Source of the DNA: Triticum aestivum
Taxonomy: Eukaryota > Streptophyta > Magnoliopsida > Poales > Poaceae
Direction of reading: 5' to 3'
Assembly (NCBI RefSeq): GCF_018294505.1
Contig: NC_057802.1
Location: forward strand, 550,645,267-550,709,266
DNA: 64,000 nt
Shown here: positions 21,976 to 34,800 of the stretch, piece after piece
Layout of the letters: every line of letters begins with the position of its first letter
Position numbering within the stretch: position 1 is the first letter of the stretch
Notes under the pieces: generated by a model
Databases searched by the model: none
What the model was told of the DNA's origin: nothing
Seen by the model: only the letters and a program-made list of their open reading frames with translations
Made by a program: the position numbers and the translations under genes

Positions 21976-24617
21976 TGTAGCGACCCGACCTCAAACGGTC
22001 AAGTCTCTGTGTTTCAGTGTCATCCCTGGATCGGTAATGCTGACACACATAGTACTCGAAGGATTTATAACAGAGTAGCAATCACACACTTATTACATCG
22101 AATATCTCAAAAGAGAACTTATTACAATAATATGAATTAAGGCCATCTAAAACGATAACAGTGGAAGGCTTGGAAGATAAAGCGAGTCCATCAACTCCAA
22201 CGGCATCACTGAGTGAAAGACCACGACCTAAGGCACCTTACTCGTCGTCTGAAAAGTCTGCAACATGATACGTTGTAGCCCGAAACGGGTCAGCACATGG
22301 AATATGCTGGCAATGTAACACAAGAGAGTAATGAACAGAATAAATGCTATCACTACATGCATATATGGCTGGTGGAGGCTGTATGGTTAATATGTTTTGC
22401 GAAAAGCCAATTTTTCCCTACAAAAAAGGAATAAATTTTATTTAACTATCATGGTAGTTGTTAAACATTGAGAATGTTCCTCCAACTCAATCCCAATTAA
22501 GCATCATCATTAAACCCAATCAATTTAAATTAAGAGTGATGAGATCCACATGATAATCCAAGAACCAGATACTCAAGATGTCCATAACCGGGGACACGGC
22601 TAACCATGATTAGTTTATACACTCTGCAGAGGTTTGCGCACTTTTCCCCACAAGACTCGAATACATCCATGGTCGGAGATTCGAGACACAGTCTTTCTGA
22701 AGCATTAACTCTCTACTCTGGATAGACAGTACCACCTACTACGCACTGCATCTGCTAGTCTACCTCTTTAAGAGCTTCACGCAACTTACTCAACTATGCC
22801 AGAGCCCATAATGGCTTGTGGCAGCACATGGAAGTTTCTAGCATGAATAATCTTATGATCCCTTTGAGCCTGGGTGGCGGGCCGTAGGATGATCACACGG
22901 GTCCTCCGGGATATCTGAGGACAACACTGGATTCTCCAGGTGCCCGCAAGCAATCCACCCAGATGTGTATTTAAGTTGCCACCTTAAGTTGAACCATTAG
23001 TTTAACAAACTCACATCTGTCATGAACTTCACCCAAACCCAAACGACGTCTACGAGCATAGCATAGCAATATAAACAACGTGGAAGAAACTCCCATAGGT
23101 TTGATAATAAACGGGTGAATAGGTACTACCTCATCTACTTCCCAAAACCCACAATTTAATCAGATCCTAACCATGCAATTGTTTGAGAATTGATCTAATG
23201 CAATAAAACTCGGTAGTAAAGAGGTATGATGAAAGTGTTACTTGCCTTGCTGATGATCCGCGAAACCTAGAGATTCGTAGTAGCACGCTTCGCACTCCGG
23301 GTACTCTATCGCAAACAAACAAGCATACAATAAGCACACAACTAGAAACACGGGTAAAACTCAAATAAGAGATCTAACCAGAAAGTTCAACTTAAGAACT
23401 CCGGTTTGCAAAAAAAATCAAATCGAACGAAGCAACAGAAGTCAAACTGCGAAAGAAACAAGATCCGTTTACTAATCTGGACTAAATTCAAATTTTACAG
23501 TAGCAAAATCTTGTTCGAGTTGGTGAAACAGAAAGAGGGCTTCGAGACGAAGATCTAGGCGCTTGAATCGCCTGATTCCGATAAACGAGCGAAAAGGTAA
23601 ACTAAAACGAAAATCGGATCAGAAATCGCGATCGAAAATAATCGCAGAAAAACCCTGGAAAAAGAAAACTGACGAACAAGCTAACAAACGAACGTTCACT
23701 GTCTGTGGTTAACGAGTGAAAACCGTTCGTTAAAATGAACGTACGAACGGGCATTCACTAAATAACTAAACCAAAAAAACCGATCTAAAAAATAAAAAAA
23801 GGGATCTAGGGTTTCCAAAAGCCGATGGGTTTTCTCACGAAAACCGACGGCGGCGGCGACTACCTCCGGCGGTCGGCAGGACGACGGCGGCGGCGACTAC
23901 CTCCGGCGGTCGGCAGGACGACGGCGGCGGCGAGCGGCTCCGGCAGCGAGGTTAGGCGGCGGCGGGCGGCGACAGCGGCGAGGCGGCGGCGGAGGCGGAT
24001 TGGGGCGGCGGGGCTAGGGTTTGGCGGGGCTGGTGACTTGGGCCTCGGGGGTCGCGGGCCTCGGCTTTTAAAGCCAGGCAGGCGCAGTGTCCCGGTCGGA
24101 CATGGCCCGGTAAGCCGGTTGACTTTTTTTAAAATAATTCCGCTCAGAAAAACGAATAAAAGAAATACTAAACGGACTCCAAAAAATCCTGAAATAAATT
24201 TTCTCCGTCCTCTAAAAATCTACCGGACAAGGTGAACATTTATTTGGGCCTCTAATGCAATTTTGAAAAACGCATATTTTCCCTAATTCAAATAAAATAG
24301 CGATAAAACTCCGAATAAAATTCTTATTTGATTTTAATATTAAATCTCCAATATTTCTTTATTTTGAGGAAGTCGTTTTATCCCCTCTCTTTTATTTTCA
24401 TAAAAGAAATATTCGAAGAGAAAATAATTAAAATCAAACGATCCTCTTTTCAAAATTTGAGAAAACTCAAATATGAAAATAACGAAATCCCCAACTCTCT
24501 CCGTGGGTCCTTGAGTTGCGTAGAATTTCTACGATCAAGCCAAAAATGCAATAAACTATGATATGCAAATGATGATCTAATGCATAACATTCCAAATTGA
24601 AAATTTGGGATGTTACA
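21976..24617 (-). repeat. Complete 3' LTR of copy B (2642 bp)
   Basis: TGTAGCGACCC at 21976 to GGGATGTTACA at 24617; as a minus-strand LTR it runs TGTAACATCCC to GGTCGCTACA. A TATA-like CTTTTAAAG lies at about 24065-24073. A 37-bp tandem duplication at about 23855-23930 in the GC-rich part is not present in copy A. An internal palindrome CCGTTCGT...ACGAACGG lies near 23722-23750. Confidence 0.95.
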
Positions 24618-24635
24618 AACCTACCCCCCTTAAGA
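24618..24635 (-). other. Polypurine tract of copy B
   Basis: The minus strand reads TCTTAAGGGGGGTAGGTT immediately inside the LTR, identical to copy A. Confidence 0.85.
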
Positions 24636-27205
24636 TGAATCTCGCCCTCGAGATTCGGGTTGGCTAGAAAATAGGTGAGGGTGATCTTTCCGTAGGTCTT
24701 CCTCTCGTTCCCAGGTGGCTTCCTCCTCGGTATGGTGGCTCCACTGAACTTTGCAAAACTTGATAACCTTACTGCGTGTGACTCGGCTGGCAAACTCAAG
24801 AATCTTGACTGGTTTCTCCACGTAGGTCAAATCGCTATCCAACTGAATCGCTTCCAATGGCACTGTATCTCTCAAAGGAATATCGGCCATCTCTGTGTGG
24901 CACTTCTTCAACTAAGAAACGTGTAACACATCGTGAACTCCTGACAATCCTTCGGGCAATTCCAACTTGTAAGCAACTTCTCCCATACGTTCCAAAACCG
25001 TGTATGGTCCTACAAATCTCGGGGCTAACTTTCCCTTAACTCCAAAACGCTTCACTCCTCGGAGTGGTGATACACAAAGATACACTGTGTCTCCGACTTC
25101 GTAAACTATCTCCTTGCGTTTAGAGTCCGCATAGCTCTTCTGCCTAGACTGGGCAACCTTGAGTCTATCGCGAATCAGCTTAACCTTCTCTTCAGACTCT
25201 TTAATCAAATCTGGTCCAAACAGCTGACGGTCTCCAACTTCATCCCACAACAACGGTGTCCTGCACCTCCTTCCGTACAATGCTTCGAAAGGGGCCATCT
25301 TCAAACTGGCTTGATAGCTGTTTTTGTAAGAGAACTCTGCATAAGGCAAATTATCGTCCCAACTAGATCCATAGTCTATCGCACAAGCTCTCAACATGTC
25401 CTCCAGAATCTGATTGACTCTCTCAGTCTGTCCATCTATCTGCGGGTGAGAGGTTGTACTGAACTCTAGCCTGGTTCCCAAAGTCTCATGCAATTGATTC
25501 CAAAACTTTGAGGTAAACTGGGTTCCTCTATCTGATACAATGGTCCTCGGAACTCCATGTAAACATACGATCCTGGTCATGTATATCTTTGCCAACTTAG
25601 CACTGGTGTAAGTGGTCTTCACTGGGATGAAATGAGCTACCTTCGTCAAACGATCGACTACAACCCATATCGAGTCATAGCCTGAACGAGTCCTGGGAAA
25701 TCCCGTGACAAAGTCCATGCCTAGTTTATCCCACTTCCATTCGGGTATCGGCAATGGCTGTAGCAACCCAGCTGGCTTCTGATGTCCTACCTTCACTCTC
25801 TGACATACCGCACAAACTGCTACATACTCCGCAATATCCTTCTTCATTCTGGTCCACCAGAAACTATCTTTCAAATCCAGATACATCTTGGTATTTCCTG
25901 GGTGAATCGAATATGGCGAATCACGGGCCTCTTGCAGAATCAACTTCCTAATCTCCAGATCATTAGGCACATAAACGCAGTCCTCAAACCATAGGGTATC
26001 GTGCTCATCCTCACGAAATCCTTTAGCTTTTCCTTTGCTCATTCTTTTCTTTATTTCAGTAATCTCCTTGTCCGTCTTCTAAGCTTCCCTGATCTTATCC
26101 ATCAAGGTGGACTGAATCTCCAATGCTGCTACATAACCTCTCGGAACTATTTCCAGACATAGCACACGAAGATCCTCCGCTAACTCCTTGGGTAACTCTC
26201 CGGTCATGATTGTGTTGACATGACTCTTGCGACTCAACGCATCGGCTACTACGTTAGCCTTTCTGGGATGATAATGCAACTTCATATCATAATCCTTGAT
26301 GAGCTCCAACCATCTCCTCTGCCTGAGATTCAACTCCTTCTGCGTGAAGATGTACTTCAAACTATTGTGATCCGTGTACACCTCACAATGGTTTCCGATG
26401 AGAAAATGTCTCCATGTCTTCAACGCATGCACTACGGCTGCTAACTCCAAATCATGTGTAGCATAATTCAACTCATGGGGTTTAAGCTGTCGTGAGGCAT
26501 ATGAAACAACTCTTCCCTCCTGCATAAGCACTGCTCCAAGTCCTCGACGAGAAGCGTCGCAATACACCAGGTAATCCTTGCGTTGATCTGGAAGAATCAA
26601 CACTGGAGCTGTAACCAAGCGTTTCTTCAACTCCTGAAAACTGGCCTCACATTCCTCAGTCCATTTGAACTTGGTGTCCTCCTTCAACAATTCCGTCATG
26701 GGCTTTGCAATCTTCGAGAAATTCTCAATGAACCTCCGGTAGTATCCTGCGAGTCCAAGAAACTCCGGATCTCTCCAACTGACGTGGGTGCTTCCCAATT
26801 TGTCACAGTGACAACCTTAGTAGGGTCTACTGATATTCCTTCTCCGGATATAACATGTCCAAGGAATCCAACTTCCTTCAACCAAAACTCACACTTGCTG
26901 AACTTGGCATATAACTGATGTTCTCTGAGCTTCCCAAGTACCAAACGCAAATGCTCCTTATGTTCCTCTTCATTCTTCGAGTAGACCAGAATATCATCAA
27001 TGAACACCACGACGAACTTATCCAAAAACTCCATAAACACCTTGTTCATCATGTTCATAAAATAGGCAGGTGCGTTAGTCAGACCAAATGACATAACGGT
27101 ATACTCACATAGCCCATACCTTGTGGTAAAAGCTGTCTTAGGTATATCCTGCTCTCGAATCTTCAGCTCGTGGTACCCTGATCGCAGATCGATCTTGGAA
27201 AACAC
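24630..27205 (-). pseudogene. Reverse transcriptase-RNase H-integrase-chromodomain of copy B
   Basis: Reverse transcriptase FIDDILVYS at about 26985-27010; RNase [15 protein letters not shown] at about 26520-26570; integrase zinc finger at about 25800-25935 and D, D, E near 25715, 25535 and 25420; GPY/F segment about 24960-25020; chromodomain about 24650-24800. Damage: a 1-bp loss near 27212 (reverse transcriptase), a 1-bp loss near 26760 shared with copy A, a stop at 26079-26081 between RNase H and integrase (TCTGAG to TCTAAG on the plus strand), and a stop at the start of the tail near 24912. The 376-codon integrase piece is otherwise open. Confidence 0.88.
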
Positions 27206-29035
27206 CTTAGCCCTTGCAGCTGGTCAAACAAATCATTGATCATCGGCAGTGGGTACTTGTTCTTGATCGTCACCTCATTCAATCCTCGATAATCAACAAC
27301 CATCCTCAACGATCCATCCTTCTTCTCCACTAGAAGCACTGGGGATCCCCAAGGTGACGAGCTTGGGAGAATATAATCTTTATCCAGTAACTCCTTAATC
27401 TGCTTCTTAATTTCCTCTAAATCCTTTGCGGGCATCCTGTACGGTCTCTTCAATATTGGTCCTATGCCTGGCAAAAGCTCGATCAAAAACTCAATGTCTC
27501 TATCTGGTGGCATGTCTGGCAACTCTTCTGGAAATACATCTGGGAAATCCTTCAACACTGGTACTTCCTCCTGTACAACTCCTGATAAGGAATTCACTTG
27601 AGTCCTATTCGGCACATGCCGGGATACATACTTGATCCTCCTTCCTTCTGGGGTGGTAAGCAAAATCGACTTACTGGCGCAGTCAATGTTCCCTCCATAC
27701 TTTGATAACCAATCCATGCCTAATATCACATCCAGTCCTTGTGACTCCAATACTATTAGGTCTGAGGGAAACAAATAGTTACCAATCCTTAATGGTAACC
27801 GATCACACCATAGACTAGCCATATACTCTGCTCCTGGCGAGGTTACTAACATGGGTGACCTGAGGGCTTGGGTCGGCAGTTTAAACTTATCCACAAATCC
27901 CCTTGATATGTATGAATGCAATGCACCAGTATCAAAAAGAACGATTGCAGTAAATGACTTAACCAAAAACTTACCTATTACTGCATCGGGTTGCGCTTCA
28001 ACCTCCTCCACGCTAACGTGGTTCACTTGTCCCCTGTTGAAAGGGTTGGGCTTCTTCCCAGAGCTTCCATTGGCATTCCCATTCTTTGCTTCAGAACACT
28101 CCGTGGCGTAATGTCCATTCTTCCCGCAGTTGAAACAAGTAATGTGACTTAGATCCTTCTTGGCGGGCGTTGTTGGGTTGGAACGGTTCTGGCCATTGCT
28201 TCCTCCATTACCATTCCCGTTCTTGGGGCCACTATGGTTGTGCGAACCCTCCATTGTGATTGTGACCTCCATGGTTATGTTGAAGGGGTCCTCCTGTGTT
28301 CGGGGTAAAACGGGGTCTCTGCTGAGCTCCAGAATTGTACTTCCCTTGTCCATACTTCCTCTTGCGGTTGTCAATTTGCTGCTGCTTCCCTTCAATCACG
28401 AGAGCTCTATCTACCAACTCCTGGTAGTTATTAAAATTTGCCACCATCAACTACATGCTCAGCTCATCATTCAGTCCTTCCCGAAACTTCTCCTGTTTAG
28501 CTGCATCCGTAGCAACGTAATCTGGGGCATAACGTGCTAGCTTACTAAAGTCATCCACATACTGGCCAACGGTGCGTCGTCATTGGCGTAAGTTACGAAA
28601 CTCACGCTTCTTCATGGCCATAGCTCGTGTTGATACATGGGCAGTGCGAAAAGCCTGCTGAAACTGGTCCCATGTAACGGTGTCGATGGGGTAAGTGGCT
28701 GTGAAATTCTCCCACCATGATGATGCGGGTCCATCAAGCTGATGTGTGGCAAAACGCACTCTCTCCGCATCTGTGCATCCTGTAGTGATCAACTCCTTTC
28801 CAATCTTGCGGAGCCAATCATCTGCAACTATCGGCTCGGTGCTACTTGAGAACACCGGCGGATTCAGCCTTAGAAAACGGGCTAAGTGATCAACAGGTGG
28901 TGGTGGTGGGTTGTTGTTGTTGTTGTTCCCCTGATTCTGATTCTGGACTAGTATCTCCATCAATGCATTCTGCTGCTGGATCAACTGAGTGAGCTCCGGC
29001 GGGAAAGCAAATCCATTGTCGCGTCTCGGAGGCAT
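27206..29035 (-). pseudogene. Gag-protease region of copy B
   Basis: Gag starts MPPRRDNGFAFPPELTQLI at 29035. It carries an Asn/Pro run and the core motifs WENFTATYP and WDQFQQAFRTAHV. The reading breaks near 28580 and again near 28450 (TAG), and the 2-bp loss near 28245 shared with copy A changes frame. The zinc knuckle is intact here ([14 protein letters not shown], about 28095-28140). The protease site reads FDTGALHS (about 27915-27937). Zinc knuckle, protease and the reverse transcriptase start lie in one frame, so gag and pol were one polyprotein. Confidence 0.87.
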
Positions 29036-29239
29036 CTGCTGGGTTTAGGAAAAGGTGAGAAAACAGAGTAGAATGAGGTCTAGGGGGAAAACACTACCCA
29101 TATGCACATGAGACAAACACAATCATATCACTCCAATCAATTCAAACAAGGGCATACAATCGGTCTAACTATCATTACAAAAGTGCTCGGACTATACTAT
29201 ATACATGGGGGGAATACTACTACTGAACATGGTGGTCGA

Positions 29240-29974
29240 CTAGAAAAATTGATCGGTGGAAGACTCCATAATATCTGCTCCAGCTTCATCAACAATATCA
29301 TCATCGCTATCGTCGGGGTCCGAATCGGTGTCGTCGATGATGATGTAGTTCTCCGGACAAGTGGAATCGTCGTCTTCTCCTCCTGGCGCGGGATCTCCCA
29401 TGAATACTCCGAGTTTCCTTGTCGGTCGTCATTCTTCTCCACTAGTACGACGATTTCTTCCTCATAATCTTCGCGAGTAGCCTTGAGTTCTTCCTCCACC
29501 TCCGTGATCCTTGTCATTGCCTTCTTCAAATCATTCATGCTTGCGCACATCTGGTTCTCCTGGTGACGAATGTGCTGGTTTAACTCCTGGATGAAAGCTG
29601 TAATAGATCTATCCTTCTTGGTGCTAATCATCTCCCATTGCTCATCTCGGTGCCCACAAATCTGGTAAATGGTATCATTGAGATCCTTGTGGTAAACTTC
29701 TCCAATGCGTCCCATGGTGATGTGGGCTGCCATGCTCTTGCCTAGACTCCAGGTGGGTGCGTCAAAGGAAACTCTATGGGATCGATGACTGGCATGAACG
29801 TCCTTCCTGGAACTTGAACTTGAATCATCCAGCGATCCTTTTCTGGTAAAGTGGCGTTGTAAGTCCCGGTGAAGCTTGGTATTCCAATGTTCAGGTATCG
29901 AGTAACTTCCTTCAAGTGTCGTCCAAAAGGTTGTCTTCGTCCGGTTGTGCAAACTTGTTCCTTGCGTACGCCAT
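29240..29974 (-). pseudogene. Additional ORF (aORF) upstream of gag, copy B, frameshifted
   Basis: The ATG is kept at 29972-29974. The 1-bp loss shared with copy A (near 29768) shifts the N-terminal part, and a second, private 1-bp loss near 29422 shifts the acidic tail. The middle segment (SFDAPTWSLGKSMAAHITMGRIGEVYHKDL onward, given here by its first part) matches copies A and C. It occupies the same place, about 205 bp upstream of the gag start. Confidence 0.68.
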
Positions 29975-30052
29975 CCTAAAGAGTAGAAAATGGAGAGGGG
30001 TCAGAAATGAGAAGAGAGTAGTGATCTAGGTTTTAGCTTAGTGGTCGTGTCC

Positions 30053-30469
30053 TTGTTCCTTGCTGCAGATCCAAGCGCTGCTCCGAGCGGCGGGTGAATA
30101 AAACTCAGTTGTTTCTCAGTCGCGCAATAGGATCCATAGCAGATCTGTGGTTGCAGACACAGTTCAGTCGGCTCACAGTCCAAGATCGCCTCCGCGGCGT
30201 GATGATCGTGGGCACCGCCAGGATTAGTACCTGGATCGGGGCCACGGACAGTATGATCATCGATAGGCCCGTGATGACCATCGTCGAGTGCCTACGCCCC
30301 CTCTGAGGGGCGGATCGTACTCGCCCCGGCGGTATGATGACAGGCGCCCGTATGGTGATGAGCGTAGAGCTCCAGTTGACCCAAGAGAGCCTGGATTTGA
30401 TGCAAGATCATTTCTCGTACAAGGTTTGGTCGACAGGGGCCGGGCACACAGAGAAGGACAAGACATAAA
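30053..30469 (+). pseudogene. Ty3/gypsy gag gene, 5' fragment
   Basis: Starts at the break with copy B. From about 30288 the plus strand reads a Gly/Arg/Asp-rich segment (RRYDDRRPYGDERR, DPREPGFDARSFLVQGL) of the kind that precedes gag cores in some grass Gypsy elements. It stops at the non-autonomous CACTA insertion, and the gene resumes at 36589. The sequence at 30053-30287 has no clear reading. It belongs to a different family and strand from copies A-C. Confidence 0.6.
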
Positions 30470-30671
30470 CACTACAAGAAACCTGTTAATTCATGACAAA
30501 TTTCGGATGACGTTCTCAGAATCCGTCACAGGTAGGGGGCCATCAATGATGGTTTCTCTAGTTCGTCACAGAAAACGTCATGGATCATCAAGATGAAAAT
30601 GGGCCCCAAGGCGGTAGCCCCGTTATGAGGACACAAAGAAACCATCACGAAAACCATCATGGAACGAGCAG

Positions 30672-30813
30672 ATGGGCCTAATTTTTTTCTTTATACACCA
30701 TTCAGTCCGTCACGGATGGCTCATGCCGATGTGCCATATGTTATGGGCCTAATTTTTTTCTTTATACACCATCCAGTCTGTCACGGATGGCTCATGCCGA
30801 TGTGCCATATGTT
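30672..30813. repeat. 71-bp tandem duplication in the left subterminal region
   Basis: Two near-identical units beginning ATGGGCCTAATTTTTTTC at 30672 and 30743, each containing GTCACGGATGGCTCATGCC. Confidence 0.8.
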
Positions 30814-31438
30814 TTTTCTTCTTTTGGCCCATATGTTAGTCCTTGATACGTCGCGCGCTACACATGGTGCTATGCAGCTTGCCGTAGCATGGACCCACAT
30901 GTAAGTGTAGCAGAGCTAGAAATGAGCTGAGACGGTGCCACATCAGCTTTGCCGAAAAGTGCGGGTCCCACATGTCAGTATGACACGAGAGAAATAACAG
31001 AAAAATATTAATAGCGCTCACAACCACAAGGGGTTCGAACGTGAGACCTCCTGCTACTGGACCGAACGAGCTAGCCACCAAGCCACAAAAGGTTAGCTGT
31101 TCAACCATGAGCAAGAATATTATATAGACACTACGTTGTGATGTTAGGCTGTACCAACCAATTTTTTTTTGAGAAATCTCTAGCGCCAAGCAGCTTTTTA
31201 CTCGTTTTCTAGCTTTAATTAACGGACCCAGCTAGCCACCCGATAACAGTTACATGCTAGAAATAGTAATTATATAATTGGGCCGGTCCAGTACGCCAAC
31301 CCATGCAGTTTTCTACTCGTTTTCTTTTTTATTTTGTCCAAGTTAGATTTATTTTTTCTTTTTTAAGTTTTTCCCACATAAAACATTACACGGTTATTAT
31401 TTTTTGGGTAAAAGTTACAGTAATTAACGAGAGTGGCG

Positions 31439-31814
31439 TTTTGGCTCGTAGGTGTATATACACCTATTATGAAATATATGTCTAAAAACACATTTGAATA
31501 TGTTAAAACAAATTGAGAAAAAATCTCGTGTGTACATCCAGACATCCTATGTTATGTTCGCGCAGAAAATTTCGGTGAAAAAGAACATTTTTTGTGGCAT
31601 GTATAAAAAAGATTTAAAAAATGTCTCGTGAATAGTTGTAATCAAGCATAAAAAATTATCTTTTTTACACAAGCCACAAAAAATGTCCTTTTTCATCGAA
31701 ACTTGGTGCACGCACATATAATGTCCGAATTTACACGCAGGGTTGTTTCTTGATTTTTTAACTTTTTAAAATGTGCATTTAGACAATGGGTGCATATACA
31801 CCTATGAGCCAAAG
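31439..31814. repeat. Foldback (inverted-repeat) element inside the CACTA
   Basis: The left end TTTTGGCTCGTAGGTGTATA (31439) is matched as a complement by the right end CACCTATGAGCCAAA (31800-31813). The complementarity continues inward for roughly 150 bases, including an ACATTTTTTGTGGC segment on both arms. It could be a MITE or a MULE-type foldback. I see no convincing target duplication. Confidence 0.6.
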
Positions 31815-34800
31815 TGAATTTCCGTTAAATTGCAACTATTATGTATTTCAAATGTCTATTCTATTTTCATTCTTTTGTACCTTAAAGAGGTAAACATGAA
31901 CTTTTTCTAAAATTACATGGACTTAAACAGTTCACGTGCATTAAAAATTATTTGTAAATTCCGTATCTTCATTCTGGATCAAAAGCACACAATTTTTTTA
32001 TATTGTTCAACCTGCATTAAAAATTATTGTGTAGTAATAATAATTTTTTGAAATGTATTTAAAAATGTTACACATGTTTGTAGTCTATAGAAATGTAAGA
32101 TTAATAGCACATAATATTTTTTTACTAAACGTTCAACATTTTTTAAAAGCACACTGAACATTTTTTTAAATACACATTGACTTTTCTTAAAGGGATGTTG
32201 TCTATTTTTTTGAATGCGTGATGAATTAAAAAATACATTTACAATTTTTTTAATACACGTGAAACGGTTTTCTAAAAACACGTCGATTTTTTTTTCAAAT
32301 GCACTAATACTTCCATTAAGTTTGATGTCAATTGTAATTTTCCCTTACATTTCATGTTTTGGATGGAAAAAATAATATCAAGAATGCAAGCATGAACTGA
32401 AAAAATAATAAATATAACTTCATTTTATTTGTACATGCACAAAATGTGTGTCGAGTGCCCGACACTAAACACCCGGCATACCTTTTTTTTCATTTCTTTC
32501 TATTCTTTGTTTTGATTTCTTCTCTACATACTGTTAATGGTCTTGAAATTTCCCTACATTCAATATAGACCATCACATGTTCCAGAATATGCAAACGAAG
32601 TAGGAAAAACATGAAACCTGACATGGTGTCATTATATGATCCCTAGAGACCGTGGTAAAAAAAATAGAAGGTTTTAAAAAAGTTGTCACGTACACTGCTT
32701 GGAAACCGAGACATCTCCCGGGAAACATGGTTTCGAGAGGGAATGGGTTGGGTTTGAATGCAATGATTTATCGTTGGACCTTGAAAGGTTTTTCTACATT
32801 CAAGAGACACCATCACATGTTCCATCTCAAAATTTGAGAGCGTTTCACACAACTTACTGTGTAACTATTGTGTATTTTAAATCTCTATTCTTTTTTATAT
32901 TGTGTACCTTTTTTTCGGATGAACATGAACTTTTTCTAAAGTTCACGTGGATTTAAATAGTTCAACGTGTTTTTTTTTGTAAAATTACGTATCTTCATTC
33001 AAGACCAAAATCACGCAATTATTGTATATCTTCATTGTATTTTTTCAAAATACATAATTATTATAAAGTTGATGACACATGGTATAAAAACTGTTGAAAT
33101 TGTATTAAAATTTACTGTGTAATAATACTAAGTTTTAGAAATGTATTAAAAATGTTAAGCCTGTGTAGAAATGTGATGATAATTTTACAAAATAATATTT
33201 AGTGAAAAATCTCGAAAAAATGCAAACAATGTCGGGAAACATGAAACTGTCATGGCCCTCGTATGACACATAGAGGATCTGATAGAAAATTGAGAAGGTT
33301 TCAGAATAGTTGTAATGTGCACTACTTAGAAACCAGCCATCTTCGAGAAAGAATCTATGTTTTGAGAAGGAACGTGCCAGTTTTGAAGGCGAAGCGACCA
33401 TTGCTTCCTCTATGATTGCCTCTTATCCAAGAAAATGAAAGGAATTACAAACATGAGGGTGCCAAGCTCGGCCCCGAACATTGAGATTGTTGATTTTTTT
33501 TTTAATTCTAAAAAATGCAAACGAAGTCTTAAAAAATGGAACTTGGCATGGTTCTTGTGGACAAGGTTAGGAGGTCGGAGACGGCCCAGAGCAGTGGCAA
33601 CGACGACGAGGTGGTGACGTCCGCGACGGAGAAGGGCTCGATGGCGAGCACACGGACCGTCCCGGCTCAAGCTGGTTCCCGGAACAGACGAATCCGTCCG
33701 CGGCGGACCTCCTAGATGTGCTCACTGTAGCATGACTAGGGTTTGAGAGTTGAATTATTTCTTAATGCAATTAAATGATGATGAACATGATGATATGACA
33801 CATTAGCATGTGGTCACTGTAGCATGACACTGGGATTGTTACAGCGCCCTCATATGAAACTTAAAGACAATGGTAAAAACATGAGAAGGTTTCACAATAG
33901 CTATGACGTATGTTGCATACAAACCGGGTCATCTCCAAAGAAGAAATATAGGTTTTGAGAGGAAACTAGTCATATTTGAAAGCGAAACGCCCGTTGATGC
34001 ATCCGTTGGCCTTGAATTTTTTTCTACTCTCAATATATAGCATTGAATGGTCCATGCCAAAACGTGAGAATTTTTCGGATCCGTTTGCTATACATAAGTC
34101 ATTTAGTGCATTTCTAAGCATTTAAGAAATACAATTCAATTTGGAACTCCAAGTGCACGTAAAAATTGAAAATTTGGTTTTAAAAATCACATTTGTATTA
34201 ACGAGATTCCAAACATCAGGGTGCCAAGACTGAACTCTGAACTTGGTAGATTGTTGGTCCCGTAATTTAAAAAAAATGCAAACAAATTTTAGAAAACATG
34301 AAGCTTCGCATGGTGTCATAAATGATCCCTAGAGGTCGTGGTAAAAAATCGAGATGGTTACTTACACAATAATTGCTAAAATTCTATCAAGTGTTTCCCA
34401 CTGCCGCACATCATTGACTATGGCTAAGTCACTAGTTAGTAGAAAATGTTTAATCATTTATCTACAATCCATGAATTAAATTTTCAAATGTTCGCTACAA
34501 AATATTAGTAATATCTCAAAATATTTCCCAGTGATAAAAATATATTTTAAATTTATAAAACCATATTTGATCGATGTTCACTCAAAACAATATGTGTAAT
34601 ATATCAAAATATTCCAAAAAGTGTTCTTTGGGTATTCTAATGACCGGAAATAATAGTGTTCAACCTATTTAGGATAAATAACTAAATAATACTTTTCAAT
34701 ATATGTAGTATATTAGATATAAAAAGTGTGCTGGAGTATATGTGATAAATGTTTTTTGCAAATTATTTTAGAAGGGTGCCTTATTTAGTTATTTGCAAAA

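Larger units (their letters stand above)
21976..30052 (-). mobile_element. Ty3/gypsy chromovirus copy B, 5' end deleted
   Basis: Same family and orientation as copy A: 3' LTR 21976-24617, polypurine tract, chromodomain-integrase-RNase H-reverse transcriptase-protease-gag (24630-29035), aORF (29240-29974), then an abrupt end at 30052, before where the primer binding site should be. The 5' LTR is missing. The bases before the LTR (AAAGC, 21971-21975) cannot be tested as a target duplication because the other end is lost. It has no large insertions. Confidence 0.92.

Noticed and set aside
1..30052. Copies A and B as a simple assembly duplication
   Set aside because: They differ throughout by scattered substitutions, and each has private lesions; A contains a CACTA that B lacks.
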